Counted from the first letter of the stretch, positions 26,711-35,236 are shown. The stretch: 48,362 nt of DNA from Streptomyces sp. NRRL WC-3618 (GCF_001280005.1 NZ_LGDW01000457.1:1-48362), one strand, 5' to 3'. Numbers and translations: made by a program. Notes: a model not told the origin generated them from the letters alone.

Positions 26711-28216
26711 TCACACCCCCAGCCGCCGGCCCAGCGGCCCGCGGGCCAGCACCAGCGCCACCCCCGCCGCCAGCAGAACCAGGCTCAGCGCGAGGAAGTA
26801 GGAGGCCGACGGGGACTCGTCGCCCGACACCTTCAGGGCGTTGCCGCCCAGTCCGCCGCCGAGCGCTCCGGCCAGCCAGAACAGGCCCACCATCTGGCTG
26901 ACGAAGGTCGCCGGGGCCACCGCGGTGGTCGCGCTCATCCCGACCGGGGCGAAGGCCACCTCCCCGGCGGCCAGCATCAGGAACGCGACCACCAGCCACC
27001 ACGGTGACACCAGACCGCCCGGTGCCGACCCGGTCCGCCACGCCGCCAGTGCCATCACCGCGAAGGCCACCGACGTGCACCCCATGCCGATCGCGAACTT
27101 GACGGCCGTACCGATCCGGTCCCCCGCGCGCTTCCACAGCGAGGCGAACAGCGGGGCGGTGAGCAGGACGAACAGCGGGGTCGCGGACTGGAACCAACTG
27201 GTGGGCACGGTGAAACCGAGCACCGAGCGGTCTGTGGACTCCTTGGCGAAGATGGCGAAGACGGAGCCGCCCTGGAGGAACATCGCCCAGAACAGGGCCG
27301 AGGCGAGGAACAGCCAGATGTAGGTCTTCACCCGGACCCGCTCCAGCGGGGTCAGCAGCGGATTGCGGATCAGCCGCCAGAAGAAGACCACCGGTACGAC
27401 GACGGTCAACAGCCCGATCAGCGCCATGACATGAGCGATCTTGAAGGACCCGAGGGCCGCGTCCGTGCCGTAGACGATGACGACCACGGCGAGCGTGAGA
27501 CCGCCGGTCCGCAGCACCCGGGTCCGCTGGGCGGGGGTGGCGGCGCGCTCGGGTGTCCGGCCGGTGTCGCCGAAGTGGTGCGAGCCACGTACGTACTGCA
27601 ACAGCCCGGCGGCCATGCCGACGGCGGCGATCCCGAAGCCCAGATGCCAGTTGACGGTCTCGCCGACCGCCCCGACCACGACGGGCGCCGCCAGCGCGCT
27701 GACCTGGACGCTCATATAGAAGATGGCGAACCCGGCGTCCCGGCCGGCCCGGTCCCGGGGAGCGTAGAAGGCGCTCAGCAGATGGGCCATGTTCGGCTTG
27801 AGCAGCCCGGTGCCACCGGCGATCAGCAGCAGCCCCGGATAGAAGAACACGTGCCCGGGCAGGGCCAGCGACACATGGCCGAGTCCGATCAGGCAGCACC
27901 CGTACTTGACCGCGCGCACGGAACCGAGCAGCCGGTCGCCGATCCAGCCGCCGGGCACGGAGGACAGGAACACCGAGGCCATGTAGAGGCCGAAGAGGAG
28001 GGTGGCGTCCTCGTTGGTCATCCCGAGGCCGCCGTCGGCGGTCGGCTCCGTCGCGTAGAGGACGAGGATCGCGGTCATCCCGTAGAAGCTGAACCGCTCC
28101 CAGATGTCGGTGCCGAACAGGGTGGTGAACCAGCGGGGCCAGCCCAGGGGTCCTCGTCGGCCGGTGTGTCCGGACGCACCTGGCGGCTTGGCGGGGGACT
28201 CGGCCGGCGCGGTCAT
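26711..28216 (-). CDS. POT/PTR family peptide transporter (MFS)
   Basis: 501 residues from ATG 28216, behind GGAGG. This is a proton-dependent oligopeptide transporter family member with about 14 membrane helices. The N-terminal signature WERFSFYGM (the ExxERFxYY region) is at about residues 39-47, GGWIGDRLLG at about 89-98, and the second family motif GTGLLKPNMAHLLSAFY at about 135-151. It imports di/tripeptides or exports peptide-like compounds. It is divergent from the antibiotic-biosynthesis monooxygenase gene, and the shared intergenic region contains SARP-like direct repeats, so it probably belongs to the secondary-metabolite locus. Confidence 0.92.
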   Translation of the reverse strand: MTAPAESPAKPPGASGHTGRRGPLGWPRWFTTLFGTDIWERFSFYGMTAILVLYATEPTADGGLGMTNEDATLLFGLYMASVFLSSVPGGWIGDRLLGSVRAVKYGCCLIGLGHVSLALPGHVFFYPGLLLIAGGTGLLKPNMAHLLSAFYAPRDRAGRDAGFAIFYMSVQVSALAAPVVVGAVGETVNWHLGFGIAAVGMAAGLLQYVRGSHHFGDTGRTPERAATPAQRTRVLRTGGLTLAVVVIVYGTDAALGSFKIAHVMALIGLLTVVVPVVFFWRLIRNPLLTPLERVRVKTYIWLFLASALFWAMFLQGGSVFAIFAKESTDRSVLGFTVPTSWFQSATPLFVLLTAPLFASLWKRAGDRIGTAVKFAIGMGCTSVAFAVMALAAWRTGSAPGGLVSPWWLVVAFLMLAAGEVAFAPVGMSATTAVAPATFVSQMVGLFWLAGALGGGLGGNALKVSGDESPSASYFLALSLVLLAAGVALVLARGPLGRRLGV

Positions 28217-28275
28217 GGCTCCTCCAACGGGTCACTGGGAGGGAGCAAGGCTCCCGCCGCCGTGTCGGAGGCTGG

Positions 28276-28332
28276 TCGAGGACCGCTCAAAGGCGCCTCC
28301 TCGAGCGGCCGTTGAGGTCGGTCACGGACACT
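28276..28332 (+). promoter_or_regulatory. SARP-type direct repeats with promoter for the ABM gene
   Basis: TCGAGGA (28276-28282) and TCAAAGG (28287-28293) are 11 bp apart; TCGAGCG (28301-28307) and TTGAGGT (28312-28318) are again 11 bp apart. Exactly 8 bp after the last heptamer comes GACACT (28327-28332), a plausible -10. This spacing (11-bp heptamer period, 8 bp to the -10) is the known pattern for ActII-ORF4/DnrI-type SARP activators. Half-sites are near-palindromic, so the divergent POT gene may be served as well. Confidence 0.6.
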
Positions 28333-28374
28333 GGGCGGCCGAGTCGACCCCGTCCCGCGCAGGAGGCCAGTCAG

Positions 28375-28740
28375 ATGCCGGATCCCCTTCCCTTCCGTGT
28401 GATGCTGCGCATGGAAATAGCCCCTGGTCAGGGAGCCGAGTTCGAGAAGGTGTGGCAGGAGGTGGGCCGGGGCATCGCCGCCCAGCCGGGCAACCTCTGG
28501 CAGTCGCTGGCCCGGTCGGCGGACGAGGAGGACGTCTACCACGTCGTCACCGACTGGGTCGACGCGCCCAGCTTCCACCGCTTCGAGCACAGCGAGGAGC
28601 ACGTCGAGAACCGGCGGCGCCTGGCCCCCTACCGGCGCGGCGGAGAGATGAGGCTCAGTCAGACCGTGTGTCTGCTGCGGGGCGCGGCGGCCCAGGGAGT
28701 GGCCGACGTGGCCGGTTCGGAGCACGGCGTCAGGGCGTAA
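28375..28740 (+). CDS. Antibiotic biosynthesis monooxygenase (ABM) domain protein
   Basis: 121 residues from ATG 28375 with AGGAGG 8 bp upstream. The single ferredoxin-like ABM fold is recognised by FRVMLRMEIAPGQGAEFEKV, the central NLWQSLARSADEEDVYHVV and DWVDAPSFHRFEHSEEH. ABM enzymes oxidise aromatic polyketides to quinones without cofactors (ActVA-ORF6 type) or act as cyclase-like accessory proteins; many other members are unrelated to antibiotics. Its place at the head of a set with halogenase, methyltransferase and FAD monooxygenase supports a tailoring role. The transcript is closed by a strong hairpin. Confidence 0.85.
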   Translation: MPDPLPFRVMLRMEIAPGQGAEFEKVWQEVGRGIAAQPGNLWQSLARSADEEDVYHVVTDWVDAPSFHRFEHSEEHVENRRRLAPYRRGGEMRLSQTVCLLRGAAAQGVADVAGSEHGVRA

Positions 28741-28760
28741 CCGTCGTCGCGCGTCGTACG

Positions 28761-28787
28761 TCAGATACGTCGGATACGTCAGATACG
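28761..28787. repeat. Three tandem 9-bp repeats
   Basis: TCAGATACG, TCGGATACG, TCAGATACG run head to tail at 28761-28787 and lead directly into the left arm of the terminator hairpin, which contains the same GATACGTCAG text. The array probably arose by slippage or duplication of the hairpin arm. Confidence 0.7.
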
Positions 28788-28829
28788 TCAGTGGGGCGGC
28801 CGGAGGTCCGGACGCCCCACTGACGTATC
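28782..28829. terminator. Long bidirectional terminator hairpin
   Basis: GATACGTCAGTGGGGCG (28782-28798) is perfectly complementary to CGCCCCACTGACGTATC (28813-28829), 17 bp, and the loop holds a small inner hairpin CCGGA-GG-TCCGG. It lies between the convergent ABM (+) and MMPL (-) genes. Confidence 0.8.
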
Positions 28830-28929
28830 CGACTGGTGTGGCCGCCGGGTACCGCCCGTCATGGAAGGGGACGGCGGTACCCAGCGGCCTGGCGTCCGGC
28901 CGGCGGTCGTACCGCCGGGGGGACGCGGC

Positions 28930-31098
28930 TCAGTGTTTCTCCACCCGCACTTCCGGCAGGACCCTGCCCAGTGCCTGCGGCAGCCACCAGGCTTTCTTGC
29001 CCATCAGCCGCATGGCCGCCGGCACGATCAGACAGCGGATGAGGACGGCGTCGACGAAGATCGCCACCGCGAGTCCGAAACCGAACTGCCGCAGCATCCG
29101 GTCCGGGCTGAGCATGAACGCGCCGAACACCACGATCATCACGGCGCCCGCCGCGGTGACCACGGCACCGGTGTGCGCGAGGCCCTCCCGGACCGCCTTG
29201 GCCGCGTCCTTCGAGCGCAGCCACTCCTCGCGCATCCGGGAGACGAGGAAGATCTCGTAGTCCATGGAGAGCCCGAAGACGATCGCGAAGATCATGGTCG
29301 GGATGAACGCCTCGATGGGACCGGGATCGGCGCCCAGCCAGCCGTGCTGGAAGACGAGGGAGACCGCACCGAGGGCGGCGCCGACGCTCACCAGGTTGAG
29401 CAGGGCGGCCTTGAGCGGGATCAGCACCGAACGGAACACCATCGTCAGCAGGACGATCGAGAGGCCGATCACGATCGTCACGAACAGCGGCAGCTTCCCC
29501 CCGATGGTCTCGGAGAAGTCGATGACGGCCGCCGTCGCCCCGCCGACCAGGTACTCGGCCTTTGTCTGCTTCGCCAGCCCGGGCAGCACGTCGTCGCGCA
29601 GCCGGTGCACGAGGTCCGTCGTCGCGGTGTCCTGCGGCGCGGTCTTCGGTACGGCGAGGAGCATCGCGGCCTTGCCGTCCTCGGTCGGGATCGGACCGTT
29701 GACCAGGGCGATGCCCGGGGTGTTCTTGAGCGTGCCCGCGGCGGCGCCGGCGGCCCGCACCGCGTCGTCGCCCTCGGTGACGATCACCAGCGGACCGTTG
29801 AACCCGGGGCCGAACCCCTTCGCGAGCAGGTCGTACGCGACCCGGCTGGTGGTGCCGTCCGGGTCGTTGCCGGCGTCCGCGAGGCCGAGCCGCAGGTCCG
29901 CCGCGGGGACGGCGAGCGCACCCAGCGCCACCAGGGGCAGCAGCAGAGCCGTCCACGGCCGCCGCTGGACGGCCTCACCCCAGGCCCGCCACCGGGTGCC
30001 CTCCTCGGGGCGGCCCTTGGCGGCTCGCTTGCGGGCCCGCGCTGTGAACTGCCGGGCGAAGCGCTTGCCGAAGATCGCGAGCAGTGAGGGCAGCAGAGTC
30101 AGCGAGGCCACCATGGTGAGCAGCACGGTCAGCGCGACCGCGAGCGCCATGCCCCGCAGTGAGCCGAGGCCGAGGGCGACCAGGCCGAGCAGCGCGATGA
30201 TCACCGTGCAGCCGGCGAACAGGACGGTCCGCCCGGCGCCCTCCAGCGCCCTGCGCTCCGCTTCGTCCGGGGCGATGTCCTTGACCAGCTCGGCCCGGTA
30301 GCGGGCGAAGATCAGCAGCGCGTAGTCGATGCCCACGCCCAGACCGACCAGGGCCATGACATACGGCGAGTAGCTGGCGATGATGAACTTGTGCGAGGCG
30401 AGCACGATGATGCCCAGCGTGGCGCCGACCGCGAACACGGCGGTGATGACCGGCAGGCTCGCGGCGATCACCGTGCCGAACATGAACAGCAGGATCGCCA
30501 GCGCCGCGAAGACCCCGGCGCCCTCCGCCCCGCTGCCCTGGTTCTTGCCCAGTTTCCGCGCGGCCTCCCCGCCCAACTCCACCTGGAGGCCGTCCTTCTG
30601 GATCTCCCGCGCGGTGTCGAGGATCGGCTTGCTCTGCGTGAGGGGTACGTTCTCGGCGGGCCGGTCCAGCTCCACGGTGGCGTAACCGACGGTGCCGTCG
30701 GCCGAGATCGCCGACCGGTCCTTATACGGGCTCTGCACCCGGACGACGCCGGACAGTCCGGAGACCTTCTTCAGCATCCCCGCGACCGCGCTCTCGGTGC
30801 CGGGGGTGCGCAGGCCGTCCTTGTCGTGGAGCACGATGCTGACGGTGTTCCAGGCGTTGCCCGCGCCGTGTTCCTTGAGGATTTCGAGGGCGTTCTGGGT
30901 CTCGGTCCCCGGCAGCGAGTAGTCGTCCCGGTAGCGGTCGCCCGCCTGCGAGGCGCCTGCCCAGACGCCGACGAGCACGACGAGCCAAAGGATCAGCGCG
31001 GTCCATCGGTGTCGGTTGGCGAACCCCGCGATGCGGGAGAAGACCCCGGCCTGGTCGGACCGGGCCGCGGAGGCGGCCCGAGGTGGACGAGTAGACAT
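28930..31098 (-). CDS. MMPL family RND-type transporter
   Basis: 722 residues from ATG 31098; the RBS is a weak AAGGGGA. Two homologous halves each have one helix, an extracytoplasmic domain and a five-helix bundle. The first is at about residues 30-360 with VGLGVGIDYALLIFARYR, the second at about 400-710 with IVFGLSMDYEIFLVSRMREEW. The paired D-Y (IDY, MDY) residues in these helices are the proton-relay motif of MMPL/HpnN-like exporters. Such proteins export lipids, siderophores or antibiotics (ActII-ORF3 in the actinorhodin cluster is one). It is downstream of the SDR gene on the same strand (111-bp gap). Likely product export or self-resistance. Confidence 0.93.
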   Translation of the reverse strand: MSTRPPRAASAARSDQAGVFSRIAGFANRHRWTALILWLVVLVGVWAGASQAGDRYRDDYSLPGTETQNALEILKEHGAGNAWNTVSIVLHDKDGLRTPGTESAVAGMLKKVSGLSGVVRVQSPYKDRSAISADGTVGYATVELDRPAENVPLTQSKPILDTAREIQKDGLQVELGGEAARKLGKNQGSGAEGAGVFAALAILLFMFGTVIAASLPVITAVFAVGATLGIIVLASHKFIIASYSPYVMALVGLGVGIDYALLIFARYRAELVKDIAPDEAERRALEGAGRTVLFAGCTVIIALLGLVALGLGSLRGMALAVALTVLLTMVASLTLLPSLLAIFGKRFARQFTARARKRAAKGRPEEGTRWRAWGEAVQRRPWTALLLPLVALGALAVPAADLRLGLADAGNDPDGTTSRVAYDLLAKGFGPGFNGPLVIVTEGDDAVRAAGAAAGTLKNTPGIALVNGPIPTEDGKAAMLLAVPKTAPQDTATTDLVHRLRDDVLPGLAKQTKAEYLVGGATAAVIDFSETIGGKLPLFVTIVIGLSIVLLTMVFRSVLIPLKAALLNLVSVGAALGAVSLVFQHGWLGADPGPIEAFIPTMIFAIVFGLSMDYEIFLVSRMREEWLRSKDAAKAVREGLAHTGAVVTAAGAVMIVVFGAFMLSPDRMLRQFGFGLAVAIFVDAVLIRCLIVPAAMRLMGKKAWWLPQALGRVLPEVRVEKH

Positions 31099-31209
31099 GA
31101 TGGACGCGATCCCCTTGTCGGAAGAGATGGGGAGTCATCAACTCAGCAGACGCTAGTGCGCGGATACAGCGGCGCTAGAACGCACGTTCCCAGCCCCGTG
31201 GCAGGGGTT

Positions 31210-31893
31210 TCACCAGGGAATGGTGCCGTTCCCGCGCAGGAAGACCCCCGACGGCCCGTCCGCAGGCAGCAGGGCGGCGTCGGCGATGTGCCGCGCGGCT
31301 TCCTGCGGGGTCTGTTCGGCGTCCGGGCGCATCCGGGTTCTGACCATCCCCGGGTTGATGGAGTTCACCAGGACCCCGCTGCCGTCCGTCTCCTTCGCCA
31401 GCATCACGGTCAGCGCGTTCAGCGCCGTCTTGGACGCGGAGTAGGCGGGGCACTGCGCGGCGGGGCCGTACGTGAAGGACGCGGCGCCACTGGAGACGTT
31501 GACCACTCTGCCCCAACCGCGGTCCACCATGCCCGGCAGGAAGGCCTGGGCCATCCGCCAGGCGCCCAGCAGGTTCACCTCGAGGGTGTGGCGCACCTGG
31601 TCCAGATCGACTTCGGAGGGGGACATTCCCCAGTCCAGCTGCACACCGGCGTTGTTGACGAGGACGTCCACGGTCCCGGCGCGCTTGACCGCCTCGTCCA
31701 CCGACGCCTGGTCGGTGACGTCGAGAGCGAGAGGAACGACGTCGGCGCCCAGCCCGCCGGCCGCGTCGGCCGCCGCGCGCTCGTCACGTGCGGCCAGCAC
31801 GACCCGGTGTCCCCGGGCATGCAGTTCGGCGGCGACCGCTAGGCCGAGGCCCCGGTTCGCGCCGGTCACCAGTGCGGTACGGGAAGGGGGCAC
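31210..31893 (-). CDS. Short-chain dehydrogenase/reductase (SDR)
   Basis: 227 residues from GTG 31893 with AGGAG 5 bp upstream; the frame is open further but that part lacks an RBS. The classical SDR order is complete: TGANRGLG cofactor loop at residues 9-16, DVTDQ, NNAG, catalytic Ser in NVSSGAAS, and YSASK. The loop and RD residue after beta-2 (LAARDE) suggest NADP(H). It reduces ketones or oxidises alcohols. It lies at the minus side of a divergent region with SARP-like repeats shared with the multicopper oxidase. A ketoreductase step on an aromatic intermediate is plausible. Confidence 0.92.
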   Translation of the reverse strand: MPPSRTALVTGANRGLGLAVAAELHARGHRVVLAARDERAAADAAGGLGADVVPLALDVTDQASVDEAVKRAGTVDVLVNNAGVQLDWGMSPSEVDLDQVRHTLEVNLLGAWRMAQAFLPGMVDRGWGRVVNVSSGAASFTYGPAAQCPAYSASKTALNALTVMLAKETDGSGVLVNSINPGMVRTRMRPDAEQTPQEAARHIADAALLPADGPSGVFLRGNGTIPW

Positions 31894-32021
31894 GTCGACT
31901 CCTGATCCGGTGGCGGCCACCAGGCCGCCAGGCGACCAGGCCAGAGGGACGCGGGGGGCATGGGGCATGGGGTCATGGGGGAAGGACACGTGTGAGGATG
32001 CGGGGCGCGGCTGGAGGATCG

Positions 32022-32095
32022 CTCAAGTGATCGGAAGCGGAGGGTGCGCCTTGAGCGTCGCTCGAGTCCCGCTCGAGCCGGAGTCGACCGATACT
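32022..32095. promoter_or_regulatory. SARP-type direct repeats between SDR and multicopper oxidase genes
   Basis: On the + strand TTGAGCG (32051-32057), TCGAGTC (32062-32068) and TCGAGCC (32073-32079) start exactly 11 bp apart, followed after 10 bp by GATACT (32090-32095), a -10 candidate. Because CTCGAG is palindromic, the minus strand reads TCGAGCG, TCGAGCG-like and TCAAGGC with the same 11-bp step, so both divergent genes could be activated. A further CTCAAG half-site is at 32022-32027. Confidence 0.65.
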
Positions 32096-32132
32096 CGGGC
32101 GTAATTCCAGTGGGCGGCCCCATGATTGGCCA

Positions 32133-33797
32133 ATGACCGGTAGCCACGATTCCATGACCGACGACCACCGGGGAAGTGACGAAAGCGAATCCTCGGTGAC
32201 ACTCAGCGGAGCGGCCGGGCCCGGCCGGGCGAAGCCGCCGAAGCGTCCCCGGACGATCGGACGCAGGATCCTGCTGGCCACGGCCGGCCTGGTGGGCATC
32301 GGCCTGGTGGGCGGCGGGGCCTACGCGGTCAACTTCGCCAGGGTGTACAAGGGACGCAAACTCAGCAACGTCGGCGAGCTCTCCTTCGCCAACAAGGTGC
32401 GGATCCCTCCGCTGATGGAGGGGCAGGACGACGGCTCCGGACGCCGCGTGTTCAAGCTGACCGCGCAGACCGGGCAAAGCCGTCTGCTGCCCGGCAAGGA
32501 GACCCCGACCTGGGGGATCAACGGCGCATATCTGGGGCCCACGTTACGGGCCCGCCGGGGGCAGAAGGTGGCGGTGTCGCTCACCAACCGCCTCCCGGAG
32601 GCGACCACCCTGCACTGGCACGGCATGCACCTGCCCCCCGAGATGGACGGCGGACCGCACCAGATGGTGCAGCCCGGCGCCGACTGGAACCCCGAGTGGG
32701 AGATCAGCCAGCCCGCCGCGACCCTCTGGTACCACCCGCACCCGCACGAGAGCACGGCCGACCATGTGTCCCGGGGCGTGGCCGGCCTCTTCATCCTCGA
32801 GGACGACGAGGCGGACCGGTCGGGTCTGCCCAACTCCTATGGTGTGGACGACATTCCACTGATCCTTCAGGACCGGCAGTTCAACGACGACGGCTCCATC
32901 GATCTGCGCGGGGCCTCGTTCATGGAGAGCCTGGCGGGGGTGGGCAGCCCCGGTGTGCTCGGTGACACGATCCTGGTGAACGGCACCTACGACCCGCACG
33001 TCCAGATCTCCACCACCCGGGTGCGGTTCAGGCTGATGAACGCCTCCGGCGCCAGGACCTACAACCTGGGGTTCACCGACAGCCGCGAGTTCCACCTGGT
33101 CGCCCAGGACAACGGGCTGCTGGAACGGCCCCTGCCGCTACGCCGGATACAGCTCACGCCGGGCGAACGCGCCGAGATCGTGGTGGCCTTCAAGCCCAAG
33201 GACCGGGTCGTACTGCGCAGTTTCGAGCCCGAGCTCGGCCTGGCGTTCCCGACGGACCGGCTGGGCGGCGGGGACGACACCTTCGACATGATCGAGGTAC
33301 GGGCACGGGAGCGGCTCACCGAGTCCCGGCCACTGCCCGACACCCTGCGCGGGGCGCCCGCCGCGATCAGCGTCCCCGAGAAGGCTCACACCCGCACCTT
33401 CGAGTTCAACAACTATCAGATCAACGGCAAGAGCATGGACATGAGCCGCATCGACGAGGTGGTTCCGGCCGGGAAGGTCGAGATCTGGGAGGTGACCGGC
33501 GACGCCGAGGTGGTGCACAACTTCCATGTCCACGGCCTCACCTTCAACGTCCTCGAGTACGCGGGGAAGAAACCCGAAGCCTGGCAGCGCGGGCCCAAGG
33601 ACACCGTGCGCGTGCCGTCGGGCGGCACCGTGCGACTGGCGGTCGCGCTGCCGACCCACACCGATTCCAAGATCCCGTACATGTATCACTGCCACATCCT
33701 CCGTCACGAAGACCTGGGAATGATGGGGCAGTTCACCGTGGTGAAGCCGGGGACGGAGAACAGCGCCCCGCGGACGGTCGACGGCGCACACCACTGA
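32133..33797 (+). CDS. Membrane-anchored or exported multicopper oxidase
   Basis: 554 residues. A long charged leader is followed by RRILLATAGLVGIGLVGGG at about residues 44-62, a Tat-like signal or signal anchor. All four copper-binding segments are present: HWHG (H161, H163), HPHPH near 201-205, HNFHVHG near 465-471, and HCHILRHEDLGMM near 518-530, with the type 1 Cys at about 519 and axial Met. This is a laccase/CueO-type three-cupredoxin enzyme that oxidises phenols, or metals, using O2. Codon 138 is TTA, the only TTA codon I noticed in the metabolite genes, implying dependence on the bldA tRNA. In this locus it could couple phenols after export. The start has no clear RBS; ATG 32154 is an alternative. 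Confidence 0.92.
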   Translation: MTGSHDSMTDDHRGSDESESSVTLSGAAGPGRAKPPKRPRTIGRRILLATAGLVGIGLVGGGAYAVNFARVYKGRKLSNVGELSFANKVRIPPLMEGQDDGSGRRVFKLTAQTGQSRLLPGKETPTWGINGAYLGPTLRARRGQKVAVSLTNRLPEATTLHWHGMHLPPEMDGGPHQMVQPGADWNPEWEISQPAATLWYHPHPHESTADHVSRGVAGLFILEDDEADRSGLPNSYGVDDIPLILQDRQFNDDGSIDLRGASFMESLAGVGSPGVLGDTILVNGTYDPHVQISTTRVRFRLMNASGARTYNLGFTDSREFHLVAQDNGLLERPLPLRRIQLTPGERAEIVVAFKPKDRVVLRSFEPELGLAFPTDRLGGGDDTFDMIEVRARERLTESRPLPDTLRGAPAAISVPEKAHTRTFEFNNYQINGKSMDMSRIDEVVPAGKVEIWEVTGDAEVVHNFHVHGLTFNVLEYAGKKPEAWQRGPKDTVRVPSGGTVRLAVALPTHTDSKIPYMYHCHILRHEDLGMMGQFTVVKPGTENSAPRTVDGAHH

Positions 33798-33869
33798 CAC
33801 CCCTTGGCGGACGGGGAGTGGTGACGTCGAGCGCCGTACCCGGCCCACGGGTATGGCGCTCTCGGATTC

Positions 33870-33901
33870 ACTTGACAATCAAGTATCTCGACCCTCAAGA
33901 T
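33870..33901 (+). promoter_or_regulatory. Promoter with overlapping palindromic operator upstream of FAD monooxygenase
   Basis: ACTTGA-CAA-TCAAGT (33870-33884) is a perfect palindrome. TTGACA inside it (33872-33877) is a consensus -35, and CAAGAT (33896-33901) lies 18 bp later as a -10. Further CTCAAG and CTTGAG half-sites follow at 33894-33899 and 33912-33917. A palindrome overlapping the -35 suggests repression, for example by a MarR-type protein; no such gene is in the window. Confidence 0.55.
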
Positions 33902-34009
33902 AAGGGAGTGCCTTGAGCGCCAAGGAATTGGCCTTCGGGCAGAAGCAAGCCGTATCCGATCAGGAATGCTGCCGGCCCACGGGCCGATCCAAGACGACGA
34001 GGTGGACTG

Positions 34010-35221
34010 ATGCGTGACCTGGAGACGACCCGGACAAGGAGTGCGGTCCTGATCGGCTGCGGCATCGCCGGGCCGGTCTTGGCCCTGTTCCTGCAGAAGG
34101 CGGGCATCGAGGCGGTCATCTACGAGGGGAAAGAGGAACCCCGCGACGAGGTCGGCGCCTTTCTGAACCTGGCCCCCAACGGAGTGGCCGTACTGGAGAC
34201 CCTGGGCATCCGCGAGGACGTCGAACAGGTCGGCAGCCAGACCACCAGCACCGCCTTCCTCAACCACCACGGCAAGAAGCTCGGCGAGAACCCGGCCGAG
34301 ACCGTGCTGCTGAAGCGCGGCCTGCTCAACAAGGCCCTGCGCGATGCCGCTGTGAAGCGCGGTGTCCGGCTGGAGTTCGGCAAGTTCTTCGAGAGTGTCG
34401 AGGAGACCGCCGACGGCGTCCGGGTGCACTTCTCCGACGGCACCACCGCCGAGGCGGACATCCTCATCGGCTGCGACGGCATCCACTCGAAGACCCGCTA
34501 CACCGTGATGCCCGACGCCCCTCACCCCGAGTACACCGGTGTGATCGGCACGGCCGGCTACACCCGCTCCAAGGACGCCGCGCCGGCCGACGGTGTGATG
34601 CGGATGTCGTTCTGCTACAAGGGGTTCTTCGGCTACCAGACCACTCCGGGCGACGAGATCTACTGGTTCGAGAACTACCACCAGGCCGAGGAGCCCGCGC
34701 GGGGCGAGACGGAGCGGACCCCCCACGAGGAGTGGAAGGCCCGGCTGCTGGAGCGCCACAACAAGGACCACTACCCCGTCTCGGCCATCATCGACTCCAC
34801 GCCGAGCGGCATCATCGGCTACCCCATCTACGACATGCTCACGTTGCCGCTGTGGCACCGGGGCCGGGTCTGCCTCGTCGGCGACGCCGCTCACGCCACC
34901 TCGCCGCACGTGGGGCAGGGCGCGTCCATGGCCATGGAGGACGCGATCGTCCTGGCCAAGTGCCTGCGCGACCTTCCCACCCCGCAGCAGGCCTTCGCGG
35001 CCTTCCAGTCCCTCCGTCAGGAGCGGGTGGAGAAGATCATCAAGGAAGGCCGCAGGACCGGCAACCAGAAGGCGGCCCCCAACGGCTTCCAGCGCTCGGT
35101 GCGGGACCTGGTCCTGCCGTTCTTCCTGAAGCTCGGTGTCAAGGCGACCGTTCCGGTCTACTCGTACCGGGTGGCCTGGGACGAGAAGGTGACCGAGAAG
35201 ACGGTGGCCGCCGCCCGGTGA
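34010..35221 (+). CDS. FAD-dependent monooxygenase (group A, PHBH-like)
   Basis: 403 residues from ATG 34010 with GAGG 7 bp upstream. FAD-binding GCGIAGPVLALFLQKAG at about residues 16-32, the DG motif GCDGIHSKTR at about 158-167, and the GD motif GDAAHATSPHVGQGAS at about 290-305. The family uses NAD(P)H and O2 to hydroxylate aromatic rings or open them by Baeyer-Villiger type oxidation. It sits between the multicopper oxidase and halogenase genes, has its own palindrome-covered promoter, and is followed by a textbook terminator. Likely a hydroxylase for the aromatic product; self-resistance by inactivation is the alternative. Confidence 0.92.
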   Translation: MRDLETTRTRSAVLIGCGIAGPVLALFLQKAGIEAVIYEGKEEPRDEVGAFLNLAPNGVAVLETLGIREDVEQVGSQTTSTAFLNHHGKKLGENPAETVLLKRGLLNKALRDAAVKRGVRLEFGKFFESVEETADGVRVHFSDGTTAEADILIGCDGIHSKTRYTVMPDAPHPEYTGVIGTAGYTRSKDAAPADGVMRMSFCYKGFFGYQTTPGDEIYWFENYHQAEEPARGETERTPHEEWKARLLERHNKDHYPVSAIIDSTPSGIIGYPIYDMLTLPLWHRGRVCLVGDAAHATSPHVGQGASMAMEDAIVLAKCLRDLPTPQQAFAAFQSLRQERVEKIIKEGRRTGNQKAAPNGFQRSVRDLVLPFFLKLGVKATVPVYSYRVAWDEKVTEKTVAAAR

Positions 35222-35236
35222 CGGACGGCGGCCGGT

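Noticed and set aside
28741..28830. CRISPR-like array
   Set aside because: Only three 9-bp units with no spacers; explained as repeat expansion at a terminator.
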